Shown: positions 11,421-23,300 of the stretch, piece by piece | Numbering within the stretch: the first letter of the stretch is position 1 | Layout of the letters: each line of letters begins with the position of its first letter | Assembly (NCBI RefSeq): GCF_003369915.1 | Contig: NC_046673.1 | Coordinates: forward strand, 7,424,001-7,488,000 | Direction of reading: 5' to 3' | Source: Drosophila miranda | Lineage: Eukaryota; Arthropoda; Insecta; Diptera; Drosophilidae | Length of the DNA: 64,000 bases | Made by a program: the position numbers and the translations under genes | The notes under the pieces: generated by a model | What the model was told of the DNA's origin: nothing | Database searches by the model: none | The model's input: the letters and a program-made list of their open reading frames with translations, nothing else

Positions 11421-11955
11421 CGGGCAAATATATTGACATTAATGATAAAATTTGAGGTTGTTTTCTCTCAGTGTAGCAATAGAAATTAGAGTAAAAATCC
11501 CCATTCCCATTAGCGGAAAATTATTCGATACTCTATCCTATTTTTTATTGCCCGAACATCTGCTTTAACGTATATATACACTGTTTTTAGTGTGTTTTAC
11601 ATGAGCTCTCTTGAGTCTTTCAGTAAAAGAGGTTTCTCTATAAGTTCTATAAATTATATAGTGCAAAATGCACTTCAAATAAAGCTCTGAGGGAATGGAA
11701 TGGAATGCCAGGTTGACAGTCGACCAGATAAGAAAAGATATTGATTGAAGCACCAAATCGCAGCAAATTTTTGATGCCTACCGACAGATAATATTAAAGA
11801 CAATACAAACAAAGGGAGCTTCTGCCGGTGATTATACCGAGTACATATAGGCAATACCTGCACAAAGAAATGCCGAATGTATTGTTTGTTTGTTTAGGAA
11901 AGCCAAGCACCACGTATCAGTAAGTACCCAAAGTGGCTCTGTGGTCAACACGGAT

Positions 11956-11961
11956 TTTATT
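11956..11961 (-). terminator. polyadenylation signal of the second DUF725 gene
   Basis: TTTATT on the + strand is AATAAA on the - strand. It lies 36 bp past the stop codon. Confidence 0.7.
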
Positions 11962-11997
11962 ATTGCTTCAGGAATGGTACGGGTAGGCACTGCCTGT

Positions 11998-12667
11998 CTA
12001 GGAGGTCAGCTTGGAACAGTTGGAGATGTTCTGGGGGAACAGGGTGTAGTAGTTGGTGAGGGTCGTCACCGCTTCCTTGACGCAGGCACCAGCATTGGGG
12101 GCAGTCTGGGGCAGTTTGTTGGCCAAAGTGATCACATTCTGCACCTGTCGCCTGAGCAGCCACACCTGGTGCAGGGTCTTCAGGAAGCAGCTGTTTGTAA
12201 TCTTCTGGTCCGCGTCCTCGGCCGAGGCACAGACCGTCGACTTGTAGTTGATAATGTTGTTGGCGGTCTTGATGATGTTGAGATTGGCGTTGATCAGGTT
12301 GGTCACATCCTGGCTGGCCGTGGTGCCGCAGAGGACTACGTCGCTGTTGAACTGAGTGGCGCTGCCCTTGATGCCCGTCACCCACTTGACGATGCAGTTG
12401 AAGCCCTTGACAGTGCGCAGAGACAGTTCGATGCTCTTGTAGAGGATCCTCAGGGCCCCGAAGGCCTCGATATCGACCAAACCATCTTCGGTCACGTCGT
12501 ACAGCTCCGGCGACATGTTCTCATTGGGGTATGGCAGCACCAAGGCATTGACCTGTACAGGTTGGACCCCGCCCCCCAATTAAATACTTTGATGACTCTC
12601 CTCCCACAGTCTCACTTACGCCGAGCAGGCACAGGCCTAGGCCCAGGAAAAAAATGGTGAACTTCAT
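11998..12667 (-). CDS. secreted DUF725-family protein, paralog of the gene at 9751
   Basis: Exon 1 is 12620-12667 (16 codons, MKFTIFFLGLGLCLLG, a signal peptide). A 67-bp phase-0 intron follows (gtaagt to tgtacag), then exon 2 at 11998-12552, giving 200 residues. Cysteine-containing words shared with its neighbour are FNCIVK, LCGTTASQDVTN, TVCAS, SCFLKTL, GACVKEAV and NCSKL. The first intron sits at the same place, right after the signal peptide. The gene is convergent with the DUF725 gene at 9751-10435. The alternative unspliced start at 12579 would give a protein without a signal peptide, so the spliced model is preferred. Function is unknown; secretion is inferred from the leader. Confidence 0.87.
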
Positions 12668-12718
12668 GCTGGTTTCGTTGCGTTGAACAAACTATGCCGA
12701 CTGCCTCCGCTACCGGTC

Positions 12719-12726
12719 TTTTTATA
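12719..12726 (-). promoter_or_regulatory. TATA box of the second DUF725 gene
   Basis: TATAAAAA on the - strand, about 52 bp upstream of the ATG at 12667. A start site near 12695 is expected. Confidence 0.75.
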
Positions 12727-13446
12727 CGGCTATAATATACGCCATATGGGCCGTTGATAAGCCAAATCGCTACCAATTGATCTTAACCGTATTGGGCGTA
12801 GAATGCTAATTGATCTATCCCCTTATTAAAAGAAAGAGCTGGAGATACGTCGTATCAGTATATCCGCGTGTCTGTTGGTAACTGTCCTATCTATCAGGAA
12901 CCGATGACCAACGGCTAGCGGATGTGCGAACCCGATACTCAGATACTTCAGGGCACAGCATAACACTAGGCTGTTCGAAAGAGCCAAAGCTGAGCAAATC
13001 GCAGCCCTCCAGGTCTCGGCCTTTATAATGCAGCATTCTTTTCGGCGGCAGTCGGATATGTGTCTATCCATTCATCATAATGGTAAAGTGTATGTATCTC
13101 AAGATACTTTAATATCCGAAGAGAGACCTCAAGCATGGTCTCAAAGATTTCTTTGATGCCAATGCAAATTGAGTGTATTTTCAATACAATATTCATAACT
13201 ACAATCATATAAATTATTGCAAAAATTTCAAAAGGGTATATTTTCAGATTTCCTGTCGATTATCCGCACCCATCTCATTGATATTATTGTGGCCTATGAT
13301 ATAGGTGGAAAGAATAACACGTGAGTATTATAAGAAGGTTGCAACAGAATCGAACAGATTATTCATTTTATGGTAAAGGTCTTCATAACACAGGGTGTTC
13401 ATGGCAAGTAGATATGTGGTACATTTGTATCAGGGGTATTTCTTAT

Positions 13447-13674
13447 TTAGTTGTCAGATGTATTGTCACATCCAGCAGATATGCCTGTGGCTTCCACAAT
13501 CGCTCGCTCTTTCGATCTCCGTTCAGCCAACACATCATCGAGAAAATTTTTAATTGTTTCGGGTGTAGAGACCTTAACGTATGGGCGTGCAGGACGTTCG
13601 GCATCGGTAGTGCTTATACGGCCACAACTCGATTCAGGAAACCAATCTTCTACCATTGAATAATTTGTACTCAC
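13447..13674 (-). mobile_element. decayed mariner-family transposase fragment
   Basis: The - strand reads YSMVEDWFPESSCGRISTTDAERPARP, then TPETIKNFLDDVLAERRSKERAIVEATGIS. This is the spacing of the second helix-turn-helix and linker of mariner transposases (YSTV-x-W-x-EF-x-GR-S-D-x-RxGRP, then TPE-I-V-DRR-K-REIAE-GIS). Just past this point another frame reads VTIHLTTK before a stop, as expected from a frameshifted continuation. The DDD catalytic domain and terminal repeats are not seen, so it is a dead fragment. Confidence 0.68.
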
Positions 13675-15759
13675 ATACCTTACTAGTAATTAGTAATTGT
13701 AGTGGTATGCTTAGTTCTCGTAGTAAGTTTAGTTACAACATTCCTCGCATATTAGTCCAACAGCTACATATCTTTCCTGCATGTTCGCGTTGGGTTCGGC
13801 TATGCACCGCGCGTCATGCGGCAGCGCTCCTCGGTCGGTTGTGCGGTCTAATTATTAATAAAAACTGATGAAGCATAGTTCTCATAGCATTTATGAAGCT
13901 TGGCCTTGTCGTGAGTGATGGTTTTTTCCCGCAAATAAAAATGCTTAAGGAACACACAGGAATTAACTTATGACATTATAATACAACGAGCTCGCTTTCT
14001 CTATGTTTCCCCCATCGACGTTGTGTCCAATGACAAGTGCCATTCCGACGTTCAACTATAAAAAATATATATCTGTCACATAAGTCCTATTCAAATGGCA
14101 AAAAATGATGATCCCGAAGATCGTCCTTTGGCGTAGACTCCTAAAGACTCCCCGAGTTGGGGGCTGAATGGTGAAATTGTCTATTTCTTTGAGAAGATGA
14201 ACTTCTGACCTCTGGAGGATCAGACAAAATACAGACAATCTAGTCCCTAGTCGGGGGCAATCGATTCATGCAGAGCTTCCATAAAAGTTAATTTTTATAT
14301 TACCACAAAATTATCCTACGTCGCACAGTAGGGCCTTCGGGCATTTCTACTTCCAAAATTTATAATTAAAAATTCAGATTTCATTAAAAAATGGTATTTA
14401 AATGAAAAATCTGTCTATATTGGTGCACCCATATCTATAAGCTTTCGGCGATGCATTTTTGCTTATTTAAAAGGTCAAATTTTCTGGGACAATAAAAATG
14501 TGGTTTCAGTTTTAACGATATTCTTCAGGGATAATCAGCTCAATAGATTTCGCTTGCGACCCATTTTACAACACGATTAGAATGCAGGCACACGGGTTTG
14601 ACAAAATTGCAAGCTTCTGGCTTAAGTCTTATCTTTTTATAAGTAAAAAATATCATCGCTTGCATGATATGTGGAAAAACCGAAGGAAGCTAATCGACTT
14701 AGTAAGATCCTAACTTGATAACCCTTGACGAATTTGAGAAAATAGCGACAGTCTAGAAAGAAGTTTTCACGTACTTTTGTACTTGAAAGAACAAGTTGTT
14801 AACTTGTTAATAGATCTAAAAAATCGGTCCTGGTAGCTCTTAAAGTATCAAGTATAACGCTGACATCCAGAACACTTCCATACAACACCTGTAGACTTCT
14901 CTGGCCAGAGGATGACCTCTCTCTCTCTCTTCCCAATGGATTAGAATTTAGCAGTTTATTTTTGATTAAAATGTATTATTTTCTTTAAAGAGAACACACA
15001 TACTCCCCATAATGCTCTCTGCTGGACACCTGTGCCAGTGTGATTTCTATCGTTGCCCTTCAATGGAAGCGGCATTGTCGTGTTGTCACCGGCCACGTGA
15101 GAACTGTCTTATCAGATAAGCTTTCCGATAATAGCATGGAGGGTCCAAAACACCGTATACCTAGAATGCGAAACCCCAGTGGATTGACCGTCGATTATGG
15201 GTCGACTCTCCTTATCGGCATGGTTTTATGACGGAACTTGGCCGCATACCCATAAATATTTTTGTTTTTCATATCTTGAATCAGTAACCATAGAGAATAC
15301 TTGTAGACCGCTCTTTCCGTGGAAAACGCTGAAGGCATACGAGTGCGCACAAAATACATATTTGAGTCATGGGCACAGGTACATACGATGTTCTTACGTT
15401 GTGGAATTTGCGCATGAATGATCTCAGATGTATGAATAATACCAAACGACTATAAAAGTAACAAGAAAGGGCATCAATTTTTGTTTGACGCTTCGTGGTA
15501 CTGGTACTTCAATTATCTTTTCTGGCTATCACTTTCTATCCCGCTCTGTTCGTCAATGCCTGGACCTAATCGGTCTGTTTCGGGCCCCAGATTAAAAAGA
15601 ATATAATATACAGTCTTCTTTAGTCCTTCAGAATACATAGTTTATAAATTGTATTTCCGTTGAGGTAGGGAAAATTATAGAATGAAGAAACCCATTCCCA
15701 TATTCCCATTAGAGCCCTTCATTAACGGGCCACCGAATCGATTCGGTGGAATTCGGGAC

Positions 15760-16050
15760 TCGCTTCTTTCGGTCCGAGAGAATCAGGGAATCAGTTTTCT
15801 CATAACTTCGAATCACTCGCCCAACACGGATCGAATGTGGTGAATCCCATAATTTTTACTGTGTCAGTTCCGAATCGATTTTGGTTTTCTTTCTCGCTCA
15901 CTCTACACTTGATTTTCTGGTAGAGAGAACGAGAGAGCAACACAAAAATTTGCTTCGCCCTCTTAGATCTTAGTGATTACTGTTTCGGGGTGATTCGAAT
16001 CCGACTGAAGGCAGGACTCGTATTGATCGAAAGCATCGAAGGCGCATGAG
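15760..16050 (-). repeat. dispersed repeat, copy B (inverted relative to copy A)
   Basis: The reverse complement aligns by eye with 301-540 and is somewhat longer. Shared blocks include cagtcggattcg, ctctctcgttctctctaccagaaaatcaagtg and gagtgagcgagaaa. Confidence 0.7.
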
Positions 16051-16142
16051 TATGAGCTATGATCTTATGAATACCCTGGATCCAAGCAGATCTCTAATTC
16101 ACCCACCCAACAGACGGGTAGAATATGATGGAAATCGTTCAA

Positions 16143-17371
16143 TATGTAATGTACACAGTTATGGTGTTTGTTTTTTATATATTTACTTTATTGTTTTACT
16201 TTCATTATGCATAGGTTATTACTATATCTGTTTCTGGGTTCTTTACTCTTTTGTTTGTCGCCTCATTGCACTAAGAATTTGTTGGCTTCCACTTCTCTGC
16301 CTTCTTTGCCCCGTTTTTGTTTTTTTTTTTTCTTTCGCCGTGTATAGCTTGCTCTTTCTATGCCATGGAAGCGCTTGCCTGCTGCCTGCTGCTCGCTGCT
16401 TGCTGCCATCTCGCTCTAACGCACTTAAACGCAAAGTTAAACAAGTATTTAATTATATAGAAATAGAGTTAAACAAATGTAGAAAAAAAACATAAACAAA
16501 AGCGGCTTACAATTACTTGCAAAAAAAAGCTAAATACAAAGTTAATTCTTCCTCCATCGTATCATATCATATTCCCTCGTTCGTTCTCCGATTTGAATTC
16601 CTTTTCCGTGTTTCCGTGTTCCCTTGTCTCTCCGATCTGGCAACGGGTTTATGCAAAAATATATATCTTTATATATGCTATTTATGTATGTATGAATGTA
16701 TGTATGTATATAGGCGCATATCGTTATCGTTTATATAAATATATTTTTGTATATATATTACAAAGTTAATTGTTTTCTCTTCATTTCGTTTGTTAATATT
16801 ACATTTTTCATTTCTCCTTAATCTTGCACGTAAATCTTTGCCTCGTGTTTATAGCAGGCACATATACGCAGTAGTACCTTTATTTATAAAATAAGGTTAC
16901 CGTGGGGGTTGCAGTTGCTGTTGCTGTTTGCTATGTGGCTGAATAACTTAAACGATTGTTAAACAAATCTAATAAAGAAACATTCAACTCGCCGCCGCTG
17001 CCGCCAGCGTCGCCGCCGCAGGCACCCAAAAAAGATGCGCGGCATTCTCTCAAAATGGTTCGCTTAATTACAATTGGGGGCCCTCGCATATATATAAATA
17101 CATAATAAAACAAGTAATCGAAAGAAATGAATAATAAAAAAAAAATTAACGTTAGAAGAACAATCTGTGGGGGTGGGAGCTTGAGGGGGGGAGGACGCGG
17201 GGTGCAATTGTTTACAATTTTATAGCTTTAGAGTAAATTAGCAAATACGAAACGCCTGGCTTAGTCTTCCCTTCTTTCTAATTCTCAATCTCGTTCTTAT
17301 CCATAATTCCTTCATTTTGTTTTATATATTTTGTAATTGAGTTGTTTTTGCGGTTTGCCGTTTGCCGTTTG
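16143..17371 (-). other. Fim: Fim 3' UTR region
   Basis: Sequence after the Fim stop (TAA at 17372-17374 on the - strand) with no coding potential. Candidate AATAAA signals on the - strand lie at 16879-16884 and 16187-16192, so the 3' UTR would be about 0.5 or 1.2 kb. Confidence 0.5.
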
Positions 17372-20300
17372 CTAATTGCTGTTGTTGGTGGCAACGACGG
17401 GGGTGCTGTTGTTGTGGTTGTTCTGGTCGACACTGTCCATGTTGGGCACATAGTCCAGGGCCATCATGCAGGCAAAGACGGTCATAACCATCTTTGGCTT
17501 CACCTCGGTGATGTCCTCGGGCAGGGCGTACACGCGGGCACCGATCTTGCGGGCCATGGAGATGGCGTACTTGGCATTGGCCAGATTGTCCTGCAGGAAT
17601 AATCAGTAATGAGTATCGTTTGCGACCTGGTAGCCGTATGAGAGCACTCACCTCCTGCGTGCCGCTGGTGCGCACCAGCTCGTAGTTGATGCTGCCCTCC
17701 TTGATCGCGTCGATCAGATCGATCACAATCTTACCGTCGGCAATGGCATGATCGTTGAAGTTCCGCAGCTGCGACTGCTTGCCGGCCTCCGCCAGGCGGT
17801 TGTTCACCCACTGCACGATCTCCTTCTCGATGATCGGATTGCCGGTGTTGGCCAGTCGCGACAAAATCGACAGGGTGTAGGCGCGCATCAGCTGCCAGAT
17901 GAGGGCTACACAACAACGAGAAATCAAAATCAAAGCTCCACAGACAGCGAAAGCGACACTTACCCAGTGTCAGTGTGGCATTGCCATCGTTCAAGTCCTG
18001 GCCAGCAATGCCGACCAGAGAGAACTTCAGCTGCTTGCCCAGATCGACGGCATAGTTGCAGTTCTCCAGCTTCTCCATGAACTTGCGCAGCGGCGTGAAG
18101 CGCTTGTGGACGCGGCTCCAGTTGACGATGCCCGGCTTAATGACGTCGAACAGCTGGAAGATGACCAGGCCATCGGCCAGATCCGAGTACAGCCAGTTCA
18201 CGTGCGGAGCAACGCCCATCGAGTTCATCCAGTTGCGGTAAGCTGATCGAAACGAGGACAAAAAGGCGTTAAAAAACTGCAAGCTGCATGCCGACGGCAT
18301 TCGGTCGCACTCGACTGCACTTACTCTTCTCCTCGCGCGTCTCCTCGATGGACTCGAGTCCCTCGATCTGCTCGGGCTTGTCCAGGCCGGGATGGTTGTT
18401 GAACAGATTGGCGACAAAGGCCAGGTTCAGCTTGTAGACCCCGTTCACGACGTCCTGGGGCGTGAGGAAGCTGCGGCAGTTGAGCTTGCCCGCCTGCTGG
18501 AGCATGATCTCGGCGCGCGACTGCAGATCGCCCTCGCGCAGCGCATCCAGATTGACGTCGGCGTCGTTGCCGGCGATCTGCTTGAGCAGATGCGAGTAGA
18601 TCTCCGAGTCGATGATGTCCGACTGGAAGTTGGTGCACCGGCGCCGGATGCCAGCCCGCTCCAGATGGTGGTTGACCCAGCGCAGAAGAATGGCCTCCGG
18701 GGACATCTTCATGAGGTCCTCGAGCCGCTCGTTGTCGAAGAGGAGGCCGGCCAGGCCGGGACAGCTGTCCAGCGTGATGTGGCTGAAGAGGCCGATGCGG
18801 ATGATCTGCCAGAGCAGACCCAGCACCAGATGGGGCTTGCCCTTGGCCAGGTCGTGGGCATCGATGTTCACGATGTTGCAGCCGATGGCCTGCGAGGAGA
18901 CGAGGGCCAGCGTCAGGTTCTCGAACTCCCTGTAGACGGTCAGGTTCTTCTTGTTGATGGCGCGCTCGTCGATGGTGTCGGGGCAGGAGTGGTTGATGAT
19001 CTTGCACAGCAAGATGCCGTCCTTGATGCTCAGATACAGCCGCTTGCCCTCGCTGTCGATGGGCAGCAGATGCTGCAGGTCCTTGTCGTGTCCCAGATTC
19101 GAGTTGATCCAGTCGGAGAAGGCCAGCTGCTCCTCGAGCCGCACCGAGTGCGTTGTGCCCTCGGACGAGCTGCTCGACATGCCGCCGAGCGTCTCCAAGT
19201 TCTCCTTCTTGGACACCACCGTCTTGAACGTGCTGGCCACGTCCTTGCTCTTCAGGTCCAGGCACAGCGTCTCGAACTCCTCCAGATTCAGCTTGCCCTG
19301 GTGCGCCGTCCTCTGTTTGCTCTTGAACTCATCGATCATCTCGCGCACCTGATAGCCGGCCAGCTTGAATCCCACCTGATTGAGGGCATCCTTCAGCTCG
19401 TGCAGGTCGATGAAGCCGTCCTTGTTGGCGTCCAGCTGCAAATGACCAAAGCGAAAACCAAACAAATCAATGAGTAATCCATTCCGATGACTAATACCCG
19501 ACGAGCACTTGACGTTTGCTGGTTGCTGGTTGGGTCACTGGATCGATCGACGCTCTGACCATCTCTCTGACTCATCAATCGAATCGAAATGCTAAGCAGA
19601 TGCCGCTCCGCCAATGTGCTGCTGTTTTGCTAGCTACCATACCCCCATTCCCATTCCCATTCCCATTCCCATATCCATTGGGGCGCCTGCTGGTTTATCT
19701 TTGTGCCATTTTTCAACCATGCAGCACAGGTATGAAAAATTTGTTTTGTTCTATCTGAACACCCCCTTCCCCGGCCCCCACTCTTATCTCTCAGCCTGCG
19801 TCTCTGTGTGCTCCACTGCTGCTGCCTTATCGAATTTAATTTCCATTTTTTTCCTTCAGATCTCCCCGTCCCGTCCCCGTGTGGCGAAGTATCTTTCACC
19901 TGACTGACTGGCATATCATTGGAAACTGTTCATTCGAAATTATATGGTGCAGAGGTGGGTGCTGGGTCGTGTGTGGAGGTGGAGGTGGAACCCAGAGTGG
20001 ATCGAGAGTGTGCAATCATGGCTCTTGGCCTGGCCACAGATTCCCCAAAAAGTGAAAGCCACAACACACATGAATCACTTGAGAAACAGCAGTCTCTCGA
20101 GTGCCCCAACGGATTACTGTTTATGTGTGTCCACATTGAATAATTCCCGTTATGGGATGCACAATACAATGTCTTCGATGACTAAGAAAAGTCGGTTTTC
20201 CTATCAGCAATTAGTCAATAAATCCATCAATTCACTCCTCATTCGGAGAACAAATGGATTTCCATACAAACCGTCATTCATAGTTTCCCAATAATCCCTT

Positions 20301-23300
20301 TTTAGTTATGAAATCTGAAATCTTTTGAGCTTTTTACGCGCATCATGCAGCGGTGCCTTTCAGTCGGAAGTGTGACCTTTAATGGCCAGAAGTTGAACAC
20401 ATGGTAATGTGACCAGATTGTGTGAATATCCCCAGCTCAATGGCCTCCTAATCGCCTTATTCCGGGGGAAAACCAAACATTTGGGCAGGGCAGGGCCAGT
20501 CAGGGTTTGTCTTTGGTGTGAAATGCTTTTCGGTGGACTCTGGAATTTATGGGGCTTTTGGCTGGTGCCTTGCCAAATTGTGTGGGATCGGATGGGGTGT
20601 TGGGGTGTGGGGTGGCTCGCTGATTGCTCCGCTTTTGCTGTTTGCCGATAAGATAAATGTTTGTGTGCGCCAAAAACCAACAAAAAAACAAAAAAAAAAA
20701 GATGAGGGAACATAAAATCGAAACCAGCACTCGATTACGTATATGGTAATGATATCAGGGGGTGGCTGGTGGTGCCTCCAGTGGGGGGGGCTCAACACAT
20801 GCCACATATTGATAGGCAAAATCAAGGAATGGGTACACATAATTCTATGACTGACATCCAACGGAAGTGATTTTGATTTCTGGAGTGGAAGCGCGTGCAC
20901 TGTAGGGGTGTTCACCGTACGCTGGTGTGTGTCTGTGTTATCGATTAAAAAGCCATAAAGTGCGCCAAGAAGCACCGATAGAGGGAGAGCGAGAGAGAGG
21001 CAACAACAAAAATCTGTGATTACGTGAGTTCCCAAATCGTGAGTAATAAAACTCGCAAAGATATACTCCTACGGGGACACCTACATCGGGCAGAATCTCC
21101 TCCAGGTGCTGCCTGTACTCCTCGGTGGTCTCGAAATCGGCCATTTCTGCGATGCGATGGATTTGCACTGGGAATTACTGTATTTGTTTGGCCCGATTTG
21201 CTTAATGGTTCAGCAAAGATAAACAACAACAACAAAATTGAGTTAATTGATTCGCACGCACACACACGCACGCACGCACGCACACGAAGGAAGGGTCAAA
21301 GTGGATCGAAGATCAGGTGGAGGCGCGCACGACACGATCGCTGTGGATGGAGCACCGGCAAGAACTACGAACGGAATGGAATGGCACACAGGCACCCAGG
21401 CACCCAGGCGGACAGTCGGGTTAACCGTTATTTAGGTATCGCAGCGAGAGATCGTACGAAACGAACGAGTGATACGGCAACGAGAGAGCGAGCGCGTGAG
21501 AGAGAGAGCCAAGGATTTGTTCGCTAAATACCGCTACGTACGGTCGTGCATACACCCGGGACAAGCTGGAACTGAGTACTAACTGGAGTACTGGAGTGCC
21601 ATGGACTATTTATGCCTTTTCTTTTATCAGAGCCCGGAGCCCAGAGCCTTGTGTATATCGCACAGCGCTTTTTACAGCTTTATCGGAGCACAGAAAGAGC
21701 GAGAGCGAGCGCTAGAGAGAAAGAGAGAGAGAGAGAGAACCTATAGAGAGAGCCTATACCATTCAATAAAAGAATGACGCGGCGTCATGCCCATCCTGAA
21801 TCATGAGAGAGTGCACCCTGCCAATACACCGGATTACTCACTCTACTCAAAGCGATCCCAACTAAAAGAAAGAAACTGAAAACTTGCGGGGCTTTCGTGG
21901 TTTTTCTCTAAATGCATTTCCATTACGATGTTTCACCCAATTAATCAGATACTCTGTGATACATAGTACCTGTTATACACATTTTATTGTGTGTGCATGT
22001 ATGCGCAAACATTTTTGGTATTTCGTTGGGAGACTGATAAGGCGAGCGGCGAGAGGCGAGCGGCGAGAGGCGAGCGGCGAGTGAGCGAGTGCGCGACACC
22101 TTGCTGTGGCCTGAATCGAGTCCATTCGTCAGTCCATATCAATATCTGTAGGTACGTGAACGAACATATATATATACATATATATGTGTGTATTACCTCA
22201 ATACCAATGGGAGAGTATGTGATTACAGCCGAGTTTCAGTTTCAGGTGGTGCTGCTCTCTGCAACAGGGTGGCCAGGGCGCATCAGAATCGGATATTCAA
22301 TGGCCTACCAATAGTTTTTGTGACTCATGTTGAAACGTTTCAAAAATGAAAGCATTATGTAAGCTTTTATGTTTTCGCCTGAGTCATAGTGGGTTTAGGG
22401 TTTCCCCCTAGGCGGCAGGGCAACCCTTACGAACCCACGAACATTCTGCTCAAGTGTTAAGAGCCATTTTGGGGAATTGCTTACGCATCGATAATATTTG
22501 GCCAAATGCAAAAAGAGAGACAGCGACAGCGAGAGAAATATGTATGTATGTATGTGGCAGAGAGGATAGTACGCTGTTGTACCCCTCCGATAGAGAGACA
22601 GAGACATGATATTTAAACGTAATTGGTTTTTTAATAGGCATTGTATCAGCGCCGGGAATTATGTGGCAATTGCCATTTAAGTAATAACTTGTACAACAAA
22701 TAGTATATCAAATTCCACAAAGATAATGAAAAGTCGTTCCATGATAAGACCTAACAGGCCTGGAAGCAGCAGGTGCGGGGTGTATGAGGGGATGTGTAAA
22801 GAACATAATCGAAAAAGAGTTACAGCACCAGATACAGCGGAATGATCCCAGAATGGTTTTGTCACATTTATGGGGCGACTTCTTTACACCGTAATTTACA
22901 CGTTATCGCTCCCCCTCGATACACAGAGGTGCTCCCCCGCCCTGGGACCAGTCATTCAGTCACTGTGTCCGATCGCAATGGAGCCACTCCTCGAGCACAA
23001 GCTATCAGTGGAAATGATCTGCCATTCAAACGAAAATGGGCATTCCCATTAACAGATGTTACGTTCACACGTGACTGGCAATATGCCGTTTAATTGCAAG
23101 GAAATATGTAAGAAACAGCTGACTTTCTATAAAGATTCCATAATCGTCTCTGTTTGGGTCTTATTGGAAGTCTTATACAGCCAATAAACGCAGTTGGAAG
23201 GTGGAATAGGGCTATATGTATGTTCTGCTTGTGGACCTGCACTCCCCCTAGAGACTGTGGAGCACACCGTCGATAAGGTGCCGCACAATAATCGTTAATT

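Larger units (their letters stand above)
12730..16140. other. gene-free region between the second DUF725 gene and Fim
   Basis: No intact gene is supported. It contains a mariner transposase relic (13447-13674) and a dispersed-repeat copy (15760-16050). The rest is AT-rich and unassigned. Confidence 0.55.

Noticed and set aside
18392..19477. 361-codon open frame on the + strand
   Set aside because: It is antisense to Fim exon 2, whose strongly biased GC-rich codons keep the opposite strand open. Its Val/Leu/Asp/Gln-rich product matches nothing I know.
21240..21290. CRISPR-like short repeats
   Set aside because: These are CA/CG microsatellites without regular spacers, and the genome is eukaryotic.
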